From positions 288,844,971 to 288,908,970 of the forward strand of contig CM037878.1 in the NCBI GenBank assembly GCA_021292165.1: 64,000 nucleotides of DNA, read 5' to 3'. The notes under the pieces were generated by a model. That model was given only the letters and a program-made list of their open reading frames with translations, did no database searches and had not been told where the DNA came from. Positions 1 to 11,482 of the stretch are shown one piece after another (positions within the stretch are counted from its first letter, which is position 1; every line of letters starts with the position of its first letter). A program made the position numbers and the translations under genes. Source of the stretch: Shinisaurus crocodilurus (lineage: Eukaryota > Chordata > Lepidosauria > Squamata > Shinisauridae).

Positions 1-738
1 ACGTTCACTGCACAAGGAGAGCATGAATATTTTCTATCAACATAAGATGCATTTATCCAACTTCAGGTCTATTAAAGGATAATGGCCAGCTTGGAGGAGC
101 TCATAAGCGCAGGCAACAATACTGAAATTGCTATCTATTCCCACTAGCTGGCATTATAGGGCATTCGAAAAGACAATATGGGCTACTAAATGAGTTTTTG
201 CATGTGAAAAAGGAGTCTAAACTATAGCATACATTGTAGGTTATCCGGCCAGGATATGAGATTTTGCTTAGAAAAATGTATTTTGTCAGAAACAAGTAAC
301 TAGCCCTGCAAGACATACATACTATCTATCAGGTTAACCATGTTGCTTTACGTAACTGTTGTGTTCCAAATGCTTTTATTTGAAGGAATGATAACAACAT
401 TAAATAATACTTAAGGAAACTCTAATTTTTAATTAATTGTAGTTGATTAATTGTAGCAGGTACTTCTTGGGTTTCCAGTACTTTTATATACACATGTATT
501 CAAATTTACAACACCATTCCACACTCCGTCACACTACACATGAGTAGTCCCCCACCCCACTCCATAATGACCATCATTAACAATGAAATACTACTAAAAG
601 TTATTGCATAAGGGTCAAATTACATGCAATACCATCTCCCATGGTTGTGTTTCTATGTATTAGTGGCCTACTCTTAAGGTCAGGGACATGGCACTCTGGG
701 AGAACTATTTAGCCCTTTCCTCCCATTCCCTTTCCATA
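1..738. other. Intronic sequence, nothing recognised
   Basis: AT-rich non-coding sequence. I found no exon, RNA gene or clear repeat before the MITE that begins at 747. Short open frames here have no recognisable domain and no splice context. It is probably FCHSD2 intron, by extension from the exons at 30.8-43.9 kb. Confidence 0.4.
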
Positions 739-746
739 ATCTAAAT

Positions 747-883
747 CAGGGCTCTCCAACCTTGGGTCCCCAGATGTTGCTGGACTCCAGCTCCCAGAAT
801 CCCTTGCCACTAGCCATGCTGGCTGGGGCATGCTGGGAGCTGTAGGCCAGCAACATCTGGGGACCCAAGGATGGAGAGCCCTG
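747..883. mobile_element. hAT-type palindromic MITE, copy 1
   Basis: A 137-bp fold-back element. Its ends are inverted copies starting CAGGGCTCTCC, followed by a GGGTCCCCAGATGTTGCTGG block that reappears reversed at the other end. It is flanked by a perfect 8-bp target duplication ATCTAAAT (739-746 and 884-891), the hallmark of the hAT superfamily. It has no coding capacity. Close relatives are at 8940-9075 and 55235-55371. Confidence 0.85.
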
Positions 884-891
884 ATCTAAAT

Positions 892-1519
892 CTTTCCTCC
901 CCCAAGTTGTTATTATCTCTTTAGAGAAGGAGAAGGAAAAGGACAAGCATCTGCACCTGACAAACATTACATCTTCTTTGGCCCAAGTATAGACTATTTA
1001 TTTTTAATTATTTTATTTTATAGACCACCAAAGCTTAAACAGACACCAACATTTCCTTATTTCATTTACCCAAACAAACCTATGGGAAACATCACTATTT
1101 ACAGAATGTGCACTTGAAGACAAGGCAAAATGTTATAGCACTCGCCATAACATCGAGAAGTGCCTTATTACATACAAGGCCACAGTCAAACACAAAATAT
1201 CCCAGCAATGCCGGAGAGCACAAGGTGTGCATTACTGGGGCAATGCATACGGTATGCAGATCCTAAATGCTATGCTCACTGCACAGAAAGCCTTCATGTG
1301 GGGACGGTAACACTTGAAGTAGTAAAGAGTGCTCCTTGCAGGCAACTGAGCTGGGATCTGAATTCAGATTAACGCCCAAACAATCCATTAGGCTGCCATT
1401 GACTCTTTTCTGAAACACAGCCTTGTCTCCCTTATAATTCCAGTAGTTTAGTAATAGTAACTCTGATCAGCTAATCTTCCATGTGTGTACAGAAGAATGG
1501 AACACAAGTGCAGCCCTGC
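892..1519. other. Intronic sequence, nothing recognised
   Basis: AT-rich sequence between the first MITE and an old LINE fragment. I see no gene, RNA or repeat I can name. Confidence 0.35.
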
Positions 1520-1523
1520 TGGA

Positions 1524-1693
1524 CTGGACCAAAAGTCTATCTAGTTTAGTACGTATCCTGTTTCTAAACAGCAACCAACCAGATGCTTCTGGGAGATCCA
1601 CAAGCAAGGCATAAAGGCAACAGCCTTCCTTTGCTCTGACGACTAGTATTCCAAGGTACACTGCCTCTGAACTTAAAGAGGGTCCACTTAAGC
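1524..1693 (-). mobile_element. Old CR1-like LINE 3' fragment (antisense)
   Basis: Contains the block around CAACCAACCAGATGCTTCTG followed by an AGTATTCCAAGGTACACTGC-type segment. The same order of blocks occurs at 20252-20370 and, interrupted by a MITE, at 40153-40740. In the 40-kb copy it leads into CR1-like coding sequence read on the minus strand, so I assign it to a CR1-like LINE. The assignment is by resemblance only. Confidence 0.5.
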
Positions 1694-1701
1694 ATCAAGA
1701 C

Positions 1702-1842
1702 CAGCCTGGTGCCCTCCAGATGTGTTGGACTGTAATACCCATCATTCCAAGCTAGCATGGTCATTGGCTATGCCAATGCTGACTGGGAATGATGGGAGTT
1801 GCAGTCCAACACATCTGGAAGGCACCAGGCTGGGGAAGGCTG
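1702..1842. mobile_element. hAT-type palindromic MITE, variant copy
   Basis: A 141-bp fold-back element with ends reading CAGCCTGGTGCC on the left and, reversed, CAGCCTTCCCCAGCCTGGTGCC on the right. The left end seems to have lost about 10 bp. Flanks ATCAAGAC (1694-1701) and ATCGAGAC (1843-1850) match at 7 of 8 positions, as expected for an aged 8-bp hAT target duplication. The inner part is the CCAGATGTGTTGGACT palindrome. Confidence 0.75.
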
Positions 1843-2530
1843 ATCGAGACAAAGAGCTGTTAACAGACAGTTGGCCTGTCACTTCATCCGGTGTCATAGT
1901 CTCTGTTCCCCCAACTGCTGTAGCTTCTGCCACTTTGTAGTAGTGAAATGACAATGATCTGTCAAAGTGGAAATAGATGCTGTGCTATTTCTAGTTGTGT
2001 AAGAAATGTAGGGAATATTTAACACAGAACTAGCAATTTTTGTAGCTTTCTCATTTCGACTATTGTACTCATAGAGATGGTAGCTCAAATTCAGTGCAAA
2101 GTGACTGTCAACCCATTCCTGGATCATGCAGGCAGATAGTTAAACAAGAAGACATTTAGGCTGACATTCAGCATACAAACAAGTTTATCACTTCAGTTGT
2201 AACCAGTTGAAATAAGGCAGGGGCTCAGAGATTTTTAATTTATGGCAACTGCACATGAAGGATATGAAGCAAGTATGTAGACACAACAAAAAACTCTTTA
2301 GTAGCAAAATAAATGTATCAGGTAAGTGCAAATCTTAGCACCATCAAGAAAAGAAAAAGATAACAATGTGTGAATAGGCATAATTAGATGTATCACACTT
2401 CCTTCGGTGTTTTATTGGTTGATTTTGGTTGGCTACAAAATAAAGATTAAAAAAGGCAGAGAGGTGTATGTCATGAATTATCTAGTGGTCATTATGATGG
2501 ACAGCACAGAGAACCTGTGTATTGTATGGA

Positions 2531-2533
<3 letters not shown>

Positions 2534-2565
<32 letters not shown>
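2534..2565. repeat. (GT)n microsatellite
   Basis: About 16 uninterrupted GT units. Open frames crossing it with runs of VCVCVC are artefacts. Confidence 0.95.
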
Positions 2566-2568
<3 letters not shown>

Positions 2569-3290
2569 CAATGTGTCCGTGCTTCCAAAAACATTGCAAC
2601 CCCCAACAGGTTTCCTCTCAGTTCAGGCCAGCATGTTTTAAGGGTATGGGGGAAGGGTTTATTTTACTATGTACCACAGAGCATATTTTCCTCAGGAACT
2701 AATGGCAGCCATTCACTTACATAGGGAAAAAGGTGTACATTAGGGATGTCATTGGACAAGAAGTTCCTAATAGTTCCAGATGCTTTGGAGGTCGGACACA
2801 TTTTGCTCATTTACCATGTATTTTTAAAAAAGAAACCTGAATTAGCTTATGTAAGGAACAATTGTATGTACAAATTACTGAACCAGTTAATGTTTGGAAA
2901 ACAAACTTATTTACTTAGATTCTTCCCCTACCCACCCATGTTTGTACTTGAATACCACCTGCGTTTATTCTATTATACAGACGCAATTAGAGAAAGATGA
3001 AGCCTCAACAACTATATAAACCACATCAACTGCCCACTTCTGAAATCAGGAAACAGAACCTATCAATAGTTTCAGGTTTATAAAAGTCACACTGAAGTAC
3101 TTTCAGGAAGTGAGACTAACGGCATCAAGGTTTTTTTTTTCATGACTGGCTAAAACTCCAGCTAAAAGTGTACTATTTTATTACTATTTTAAAAGCTCTT
3201 TTAATGTGCTTTTAGCCTTTCCTTGTTGATATAGTCCCAGTTCCTGCTAAAATGAACCACACACAGGAAAACTAAGCTCAGGACAGCAGC
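2566..3290. other. Intronic sequence, nothing recognised
   Basis: No exon, RNA gene or clear repeat seen between the GT microsatellite and the hAT-like element that begins at 3299. Confidence 0.35.
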
Positions 3291-3298
3291 ATCTATTA

Positions 3299-3675
3299 CA
3301 GGGATCAGCAACACATGAGCCAGGAGCTTCATGTGGCCCCCGTCACCCCCCCCCCCCCGGCCCACGAAATTGGTAAAAAAATTCCAGGGAAATTAGACGT
3401 CTGCAGCAACTACAAAACACCAAAAGGGCCAACATTGTTTGCAAGCTAGTTTTGACCCTTTAATCACCCCGTAGCCACTACAGAGCACCAAAAGGGTCAA
3501 AATGAGCTTGCAAACAAGCTAATTAAGACCCTTTTGGTGCTCCACAGCTGCTACAGATGCCATTTTAAAATGTATTTTATTTTTTATTCAGTGCTGCAAG
3601 GGCTGTGTGTGGCTTTCAGGTGAGGATCCAGGAGGCAAAAATGGCCCCTAGACCTCCCACAGTTGCCTATCCCTG
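3299..3675. mobile_element. Non-autonomous hAT-like element with internal hairpin
   Basis: A 377-bp element with terminal inverted repeats CAGGGATcaGCAAC and GTTGCctATCCCTG. Flanks ATCTATTA (3291-3298) and CTTTATTA (3676-3683) match at 6 of 8 positions, consistent with an old hAT target duplication. Inside is a perfect 16-bp inverted repeat (arms 3483-3498 and 3527-3542, GAGCACCAAAAGGGTC) with a 28-nt loop. There is no transposase ORF. Confidence 0.65.
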
Positions 3676-3683
3676 CTTTATTA

Positions 3684-4847
3684 GAATGCACAAGTATTGC
3701 AGAAAGCAAAATATATGATGGCATTTCAAGTGGGTAGCCTTATTTCTCATAAATCTGCTCAGCTTACCAATGACATCCATTGTTACTGGCAAAACAGTTG
3801 TAAATTGCTCCTTATATCCACAGACACCCCTGCTCCCAATATGCTGGACAAAACATGTTCACGCTGATGAGTGTACAAATTCAAAAACTGTCCATCTAGG
3901 TCTGTGCGATGCGTAATGCTGCTGCTATCATAACCATGGATAAGAGATCAGGAGTGGGCTGCTGGCTTCCTTCTTCTCTTTCATCCCTTCTCCGGAGTGT
4001 TTTAATATCCCTTAGCAAACTTAGTTACAGCACTTTTCAGTGTATTAAATTATGTTACACAGGGGAGGAGGGGATGGAAAAGTCTCCCCTTGGGAACTTC
4101 CTTTCATCAACAGATCTCATGATATAAGCTGTAGTGACTAGCCCAAGTGGCTCTGGTGACGTTCATGACTGGATAGAAATCTGATCCAGGGTCTCACGTG
4201 CTCAAACTTGGCACACTTTCTGCAAATTTAAAATGGCACTGAGGCCACATATTAAAACTGTGCCAGATGCTCAAGGAGAAAGCAAGTGCCTTATGAAGTA
4301 TCTTGCCAACTATATTACTCTTCATTAAAGGGCAATACTTACCACATTACAGCTTATTAGCATAATTCAAACTTACTTTGGGTTAGCGTGACAGCTCTGA
4401 AATGCCACTTGACAGTTCAGCTGCATTCGTATTTTAAATCAGAGGACAAACAATTGAAATGCTAGTAAAGGCTTCAAATCACATTACTTGTGTTACAGAT
4501 TAGGAAACAGTATAGCTGATGTAGATGGCTAGGAATTTCCTTACAAGTGGAGGAAATGAACAAAATTAGACTCTGTCTAATGAACCTTATCCGATCATTT
4601 TCTGAAACGGAGTAAGTTTAGAGGAAAGAGTGGCTTAAAGTAAGCTAAACAAAGTTCGTCAAGTGACCACATTAAAAATACTGTTATATCATGTTGGTAT
4701 AAAAACATTTCCTGTTTACTGCTCCCTTAGTTCTCATACTCAATGTGTAGCTGAAATGAATGCATATTCTTCCCATTTACTCCCTGTATCAATTTCCTTC
4801 CTTTTCTCTGTTGTCTCCACTGTGAAAAATTTTAGACTGAAAGGTCC
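3684..4847. other. Intronic sequence, nothing recognised
   Basis: No exon, RNA gene or clear repeat seen. Small open frames lack domains and splice signals. Confidence 0.35.
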
Positions 4848-4920
4848 TTGGGGCAGGGTCTTCCTCCTACTTTGTACAGCACCATGCACATGGATGGCAC
4901 TATGTAATTAAAAAAAAAGA
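4848..4920 (+). mobile_element. Possible L2-like LINE 3' tail
   Basis: The block GGGGCAGGGTCTTCCTCC, then GCACCATGCACATGGATGGC and an A-rich tail, resembles the 3' end of old L2-type LINEs. The fragment is short and decayed. Confidence 0.3.
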
Positions 4921-5056
4921 GAGAAAAAAGAGCACAATAAGAAACTAAGTAAGGCTATTCCATATCACAGATTCCCAGGATATTTCTTCCTCACCTTTAG
5001 GAAGCTTGCACTGAACATCAGTTTAGGGTTCTACCTAATTCTGATTACCTTCTTTT

Positions 5057-5059
<3 letters not shown>

Positions 5060-5089
<30 letters not shown>
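5060..5089. repeat. (CA)n microsatellite
   Basis: About 15 CA units. Confidence 0.95.
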
Positions 5090-5090
<1 letters not shown>

Positions 5091-5633
5091 TGGACTCTAA
5101 TGTCACTTTACAAAACATGTAATACACATTTTTCTTATTTATTATTTGTATTCACAGCCAAAGATCAAATCTACTGTTAAGGCAAGGTTCAACGGATTCA
5201 TTTCCTTCCACCATGCCTGCTTACACTGCAAGAACACAGAACATAAAGGATATGCAACACTAGCTGTTTCTCCTGGGGGTGGGGGGATAGAAAGGTCCTT
5301 GAATATGCTGAGACTGTCTGTACCTGGTCCCACTGGAGACCCTGATTAAAGCTCCATTTTCAAATTTGCCCAGAGAAACATAAAATAATGGATAGTACCA
5401 TTTATATAAAATATAAAATAATAATGGTCAGTACCATTGTTCAAGAGGTACCAACTTTTCTCCAACATCCCTTGCAATTCAAGGAATGTTGCTCCCTCTT
5501 AATTACCCCCCCCAATTCTTCATTAAGGAAAATTGTTCAAATATGTAGCTCTGTGGCTGAATGACTGAATGTGCTATGTTCCCGATCCTTGCTTCAAACT
5601 TACACCTCCAAATCCAAGCAACCCAATCAGGAC

Positions 5634-5796
5634 AGAAACAGAGAAAGCTGCCTTATGCAGAGTCAGACCAGTGTTTCATCTAGATCAGTATGTCTCTGCA
5701 GCAACTCTCCAATGTCTCAGGCAAAAGACTTTCCCTGGACTGAACCTGGGATCTTCGGCATTCTGCACGCAAGGCATGTGCTCTACCACTCAGCCC
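5634..5796 (-). mobile_element. tRNA-derived SINE (antisense copy)
   Basis: On the minus strand the element opens with a tRNA-like GGGCTGAGTGGTAGAGCACA (A box) and continues to a GATCCCAGGTTCA-type B box. It then runs through a body containing GAGACATTGGAGAGTTGCTG and GGTCTGACTCTGCATAAGGC. Sense copies of the family are at 9923-10102 and 35229-35395. The unrelated body and mutated head rule out a functional tRNA gene. Confidence 0.7.
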
Positions 5797-7048
5797 GTTT
5801 GCATGCCATGACAGCCCACCATGGGGTTTAATTTGCCCGTTGTGCGCGGGGTTGTCGCATTGTGCTGGACACTTGTGGTCACCTGGCTTGCTGTGGCTTT
5901 TTGTGTTGTGCGAATCCAGGTAGCGGGGTTGTTTGAGGGTTAAGACAACCTTCAAATAACCCTAAAACAGTGATGGCGAACCTATGGCACAGGTGCCGCA
6001 GCTGGCACGCAGGGACCTCTCTGTGGGCACTCGAGCCATTGGTCGCCAGATCGCGAAAAGACCGTCCCCTTCTGCAAAACACTAATGATCTTGTTCTTTC
6101 TCACAGTGTGGAACAGAATGATTTTATTCTAGAATTCCTGTTACAGAATTCTTTTCTTCATTGTTATCACATTTAAAAGATTTTGAAGAATGATGCACAG
6201 AGCACGGCTTGGATGCAAAGCCCTAACAGTTGACCTGAGTGCTGCATGTGTTGCTCTCAAACTAACGGAGTATGAGCCAAGGTTTGACAAATTATCAGCA
6301 TGTATGCAATAGCAAAAACCACATTAATTGTGCAAAAGCATGCCCAATGCAAACTTTTACCTAATGCAGTGTTTGCAGTCCAAGACATAAAGTGTTTAAA
6401 ATGTGTTAAGCACGTTTAGTTTTCTTGTTTATCTTGCTCATCCCAGTACAGGTTGACTTTTACTTTTACTAATCCGACACCTGTAGAAGCAGAGAAAGGA
6501 CCCAGAGTAAAGCTTGCCCCATACAATTTCAGTCTGGCATACAAGTTGAGAATCCCTTATCCAAAAATACATGTGCCTAATTATTTAAAAAGTTTGTATA
6601 AATTCCCTTCAGGCTATGTGTACAATGTAGTACTATAATAATTTTTTGAGTTGATTTTTTTTTCCAACAAAAAACTGTTTGTATCATTGAAAGCTCTGTT
6701 ATTGTGTTTTTCTTTTAAGACAAAAGATGTTAATTAGTTCGGACAACGGTATGAGTTGTTTTTCTAAAACTAAAACCTCGGCATTCAGGTTTAATTGCAG
6801 TGTTGGCACTTTGAAATAAATACGTAGGTTTTGTGTTTCAGTTTGGGCACTCGGGCTCAAAAGGGTTCGCCATCACTGCCCTAAAACAAGCCGTGGGCTA
6901 TTTGAGGGTTATCTAACCCTCAGACAACCCCTGCTGCCTCGGTTCGCATGACATGACAAGCTATGGCAAGCCGGGTGAACACCCTGCACAGCGTGACAGC
7001 CCCTGCAGATAAATTAAGCCACAGTGGGCTGCCGTGTCGTGTGAACCA
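5797..7048. mobile_element. Fold-back MITE split by a hAT insertion
   Basis: A palindromic MITE in two pieces, about 5797-5967 and 6887-7048. The outer ends are inverted copies: GCCCACCATGGGGTTTAATT on the left against a reversed AAATTAAGCCACAGTGGGC on the right. The outermost right sequence is GTGTCGTGTGAACC. The centre carries mirrored GAGGGTTAAGACAACC and GGTTATCTAACCCTC motifs. A 911-bp hAT element sits in the middle. An uninterrupted relative lies at 40252-40522. The exact outer ends are uncertain by a few bases. Confidence 0.65.
5968..6878. mobile_element. Non-autonomous hAT element, copy 1 (911 bp)
   Basis: Begins CAGTGATGGCGAACC and ends with the inverted form GGTTCGCCATCACTG. Flanked by a perfect 8-bp target duplication CCCTAAAA (5960-5967 and 6879-6886), diagnostic of hAT transposition. 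A second full copy is at 38138-39056 and an inverted partial copy at 37403-37620. The interior is AT-rich with short open frames only, so it is probably a deletion derivative moved by a transposase in trans. It lands inside the fold-back MITE at 5797-7048 and is therefore the younger of the two. Confidence 0.92.
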
Positions 7049-8712
7049 GGTCAAGGAGTTGCAGCCCTTCCCTAAAAAATCTTTCACTAGTGAATCTAGT
7101 TCCTGCTTTCCCCACATTTCCTGAAGGAACCATCTTTGAACTGACCAAAACGTTTAATAGGCTCACAAAACTGACACATATTTCAAGGTTGGCACCATGC
7201 CTGCAGTCAAGGTATTTAGAGAGCCTGATTGTAATTTATTCTGGCTTTGCTAGTGATGGAGAAGCACAAGGACCTATGCAGGACAGTGAAGCTTTGTTCC
7301 CTGACCACTGAAAATCCTCCCTCCACGCACCCCAAACTTCCTACTGCAATTTGACCAAACATTCCCCGCACACTCTGCAAGTTTTTCTTTTCAACCTTAA
7401 AAGCTAGGAAGATGCTGAATTTAGCACCCAATATCAAATATTGTACTTGCACAAAATTCTGGAGTACACACAGCCCTGCATATAAATCTCAGTGTCTTCC
7501 AACATACCCTTGGGGAAACTGCCAAATTGGACCTATTTCTATTAAGAAAGGGTATGCACATTTCTGAATTACAGAACACCTGTCATTAAGCAGAACAGAA
7601 AGATAGCCTTTTCTCCAGTATAAAGAGCACATTTGCACTCTCTCTTGCTGATGATTAGCTGACACATTCATACCAGCAGAAGTATGTTCAATAAAAGGCA
7701 ACATCTGTGTTGTATCTCCCAACTCTCTGGGACCAATTGTAGCTTGAACATTCAGGGGCTTCCAGACTTGCACTGGTGCAAAATGAATCAACATCATATA
7801 AGAAGCAAGTGGCACCAAACAAGGCTTTACTATGCAGATGCTGCTTAAATTACGGGCCTCAACACTTAGTACACACAATTTGGGGCCGCAACACTGCACA
7901 AACATAAAGGGGATGTCTCTGGTTCTGCCAACATGGATAGGATTAATGATGCCACTTGCCCCATCCTGTTCCTATTCCCTTTCAATTCAACTTTTACTTG
8001 TGCAGGGTCACAACATGGCATAGTTACAGCACCCTGTTACTGAACTGGTGCAACACCATAACTTACGAAGCTGCACTGCTGTAATGATGCTTGCATCCGC
8101 TCCCCTCCGTTTTTTGTCTTGACCAAGACTGGCCTGCTAAACTACATGAGTGAGTAAAACGTTCAAGGAGTGAGTGGAAAGAGATTTATAACCCTGAGAA
8201 ATAAAGTCTTAATCCTATTACCATGTTAACAGAATTGTTGCTGCTTTGGACAAGTTTTCTATTTAATGGAATTTCCAGTTTAACAGTTTCTGGACATTAA
8301 TAATGAACTTAACATACCTTAACTCAGCTGAGCTCAGCAGCAGCATTCTGACTAGCAGAAAATATGAGGGGTGGCACCAACCATCTTTTAAGAAGGAACG
8401 GTGGTCAGGAAAAGCTCACCGTGAGCAGCTGCATTCCACAGCAATCCAGTTTTTTTTAGTCTTAGAAAAACTGTCTTTGCCGCATATTTCAGACGCTTCT
8501 GCCAATAGCAAGGCAGCAGCCTGATACATCATTTACTAACTATCCTTCCATGCACTCCTACACACACACCCCTCCCACCAAGCTGGATTTCTCATTATTT
8601 TTGGCAGACGCTTCAAGCAATTCAGCCTGTGGTACACATTTGTTATGGAAAGTTTGGGCCTGGATAGTTAACTGCTGGGCAACTGAAAACACTGTCTTAT
8701 AATAGAAAGACT
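7049..8712. other. Intronic sequence, nothing recognised
   Basis: I recognise no exon or repeat here. The longest open frame (7489-7905, minus, 138 codons) has no domain I know, no fitting splice signals and no neighbouring exon, so I treat it as chance. Confidence 0.35.
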
Positions 8713-8815
8713 TTGAACGCCATGTATCTGATGAAGTGGACAGTGTGCACAAAAGCTTATGCCAGAATAAATTTGTTAGTCCTTGAGGTGCTACAAGACT
8801 CTACATTACGGGTGG
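8713..8815 (+). mobile_element. Interspersed repeat fragment (unnamed family)
   Basis: Contains CACAAAAGCTTATGCCAGAA, then AATTTGTTAGTCCTTGAGGT and a GTGCTACAAGACTC segment. The same three blocks recur at 57270-57348. I know this as a widespread reptile repeat but cannot name its family. Confidence 0.5.
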
Positions 8816-8939
8816 AATTCTTTGAGAGATCACACTTTATTCGCCTCAAGCATTTTCACAAGGTTACAGTTTTGATAAAAGGCCTGGGGTTTTGAGGAAT
8901 CACCAATTCCTTCCAAGGGACTCCAGCAATTATCTAGTC

Positions 8940-9075
8940 CAGGGCTCTCCAACCTTGGGTCCCCAAATGTTGCTGGCCTACAGCTCCCAGCATACCCAGC
9001 CAGCATGGCTAATGGCAAGGGATTCTGGGAGCTGTAGTCCAGCAACATCTGGGGACCCAAGGTTGGAGAGCCCTG
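8940..9075. mobile_element. hAT-type palindromic MITE, copy 2
   Basis: A 136-bp fold-back element of the family at 747-883, with ends CAGGGCTCTCC and the reversed form. The flanking 8-bp target duplication ATCTAGTC is perfect (8932-8939 and 9076-9083). No coding capacity. Confidence 0.88.
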
Positions 9076-9343
9076 ATCTAGTCTAAATACTTGACAAAAG
9101 ATAGGACATCCCATACCTAAACACTCCAGCAAGCTCCTGCCCAACTTTCTCACTTCAGTGTAGGAGAACTGTGTGTGTATTGTATGCAGGAATTGCTGCA
9201 ATCATATGTATCAGTGAAGACGAATACTTTCTAACATTATCACAGGCATATGCAAGCCCTATATACCATCAAGCGATGAAAAAGCATCAATAGCTGTGCA
9301 AGTCTGAAATAACTTCTAGTATTCACCAAGAATGTATACAAAC

Positions 9344-9578
9344 AGGCTAGTGTGGCATAGTGGTTAGAGTGCTGAACTGGGACTCGGGAGATCCGGGTTC
9401 TAGTCCCTGCTCAGCCATGAAACTCACTGGGTGACTTTGGGCCAGTCACTGACTCTCAGCCTGACCTACCTCACAGGGTTGTTGTGAGGATGAAATGGAG
9501 AGGAGGATTATGTAAGCTGCCTTGGGTTACTTTCAGGAAAAAAGGTGGGGTATAAATATAATAAATAAATAAATAGTG
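9344..9578 (+). mobile_element. MIR-like tRNA SINE with L2-type tail
   Basis: The tRNA-derived head has an A box near TGGCATAGTGGTTAGAG and a B box GGGTTCTAGTCCC. The core follows with GTGACTTTGGGCCAGTCACT and CTCACAGGGTTGTTGTGAGG, resembling the MIR/CORE-SINE core. The 3' end has a GCTGCCTT...AAGGTGGGG stem and an ATAAATATAATAAATAAATA tail like the L2 LINEs here, which suggests L2 machinery mobilised it. Other copies: 30417-30666 and a truncated antisense piece at 55575-55690. Confidence 0.85.
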
Positions 9579-9922
9579 TGCATTTTTCCTACCTGTATCA
9601 GTGTTGGCAAAAGTGGAATCTGGCCCCTGGCACAGAATGTTGAATCCTGGGAATTCCAGGTTTCATTTTCAAGAGAGAGCAAGCTCCTAGCCCTGCCGAA
9701 ATGTGGAGAAAAACTTGAGAAACAGACGAGCAGTCTCTGCTGAAATTTTGGATCAAGAGGTGGGGCCTACAGAGCTTCTTAACTTTCTACCAACTCAACA
9801 GCATTTCCATGCCTAGCTATTGTCTAGCTACCCATCCATTCTCTAACCTTACAACATACCTATCCCTAATCCACCCACTCCTCTTCTTCTCTTTCAGAAT
9901 TCTAAGGTATAATACCTCCCAA

Positions 9923-10102
9923 GGAATGGCGGTATCTGAAAGAGCACATGCTTTGCATGCAGAAAATTGCTGGGTCATCACCAGCATTTCCAGTATGAAG
10001 AATCTCAGGTTGCAGGACTGGGAAAGCTGCCAGTTAAGATTAGAGAGTACTGTGCTAAATGCACCAGTGGTCTGCTTAGTGTAAGATAGATCCTCATACA
10101 TC
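9923..10102 (+). mobile_element. tRNA-derived SINE (sense copy)
   Basis: Starts with the tRNA-like GGCGGTATCTGAAAGAGCAC and a TGCTTTGCATGCAGAAAATT segment, then the shared body. This is a diverged sense copy of the family at 5634-5796. It ends near the GTGTAAGATAGATCC block. Confidence 0.6.
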
Positions 10103-11480
10103 TGGCTTTTGCAAGCAGAACTTGCAAAATAAGCAAGTCTGCTTATTTTAATTTGCACTTGTTATTGTACCATATTAGGCTGTGGGTTCTTTCGAGTCCC
10201 TGTGCTGTAGCCTGGGTTGCAGCATTCTGCTATGAATCAGATCTTGAGCAGGGAGCAGGTTAGGCCAAGTCAGGTCAAGTTTCCCAGGGAAGCAAAACAG
10301 AAAGAGATCAGCACCACGGAAATCTCCAAGTGGGGCTGGAAGCCAGACAGGGTTGCCTGTATGTTGCTCCAACAAGGAGCAAAGCAAGATTGAGCTTTAA
10401 ATAAGAGTGTTCACTGGCCCCACCTCCATTCTAACTGAGGCTTTGTCTCTTAAAGTGGTCTGGTCTGTTTTAGCAATCTCAGGCTGCAACCACATGGGAG
10501 TGGCTGTGGCATGCTAGTTTTCTCATGGCCCAAGTCCTCAGAGTCTGACAATGATAATGCAACCTCCTTTGGATGCAGTGGAGCTGGCCCCTGGGTTCTT
10601 TCTGGACAACTGGATCCCAGGGAGGTGGAAGCTTCATGATGCCTTTCCATATCTGAGTCCTAACCCTGAATCATTAACTCTGGAGCCTCTTCTTTTGAAG
10701 ACAAGGGGTCAGGAGCCTCTGAGGATGAGGATTAGGGTCCTGGTTCATGACACTTATTCCAATAGAAGAATTTGGTGAACCCTGTTGCAAAAATTGGTGG
10801 GGGATGACGATTGGATGGAATATATCCAGCCCTTATCAAATACATGAAGGATGTTATGCCTGCTGGAGCACAGAACCATTTGATTTAAAATTAATGCACA
10901 CAGCCATAGAAGGTAATAAATGCCCACGTAGTCATTTTCTCTCCACATTCTTCCAGTATTCTTCCCATCTTTGAATGGTCTCTCAAAACAACCAGAAATG
11001 ATGCAGATGCTGCTTGAGAACACTCCATGTTCTGAAGCATAAACCACTTGACATGGGGCTCCCAAACTTGAACTAGTTTGATAGACAGTGATCTGCATGC
11101 TATAGTGGCAAACTTTTCTTTCATACATTTAATATAATTAATTTACCAAACTGGTTTCCTTTTTGTCCCTCCTCAAAATCTCTGCTGAACAGTCTGACCT
11201 ATTAACAACAACATACTGTGTACACAAGAGACACTGGAATTAGTTAATTAATACTGAGCTTCTGTGTCATTCTAGTAATGCACAGGAGTTTAAATAACCC
11301 TGTATGACTCTGTGGGAATGCTCTCACTCAGATATGACACATTTCCCTTCTAGTGACATGCAGCATGCTCAATATTCAGAATCAATCTAGACCAGTCTAG
11401 TGGAAACCAATAGGTTATTCCCTTTTCTGGATTTTCTCTGCTCAGTAAAATGTGAAGTCACAAAGGGCAACCCAAACATA
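10103..11480. other. Intronic sequence, nothing recognised
   Basis: No exon, RNA gene or repeat that I can name. Confidence 0.35.
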
Positions 11481-11482
11481 TA

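Noticed and set aside
7489..7905. 138-codon minus-strand frame
   Set aside because: No domain, no splice context with the FCHSD2 exons and no repeat structure. Probably a chance frame.
9344..9430. tRNA genes at the heads of SINEs (9344, 30417, 35229, 5796)
   Set aside because: A and B boxes are recognisable but no cloverleaf can form and each continues into SINE bodies.
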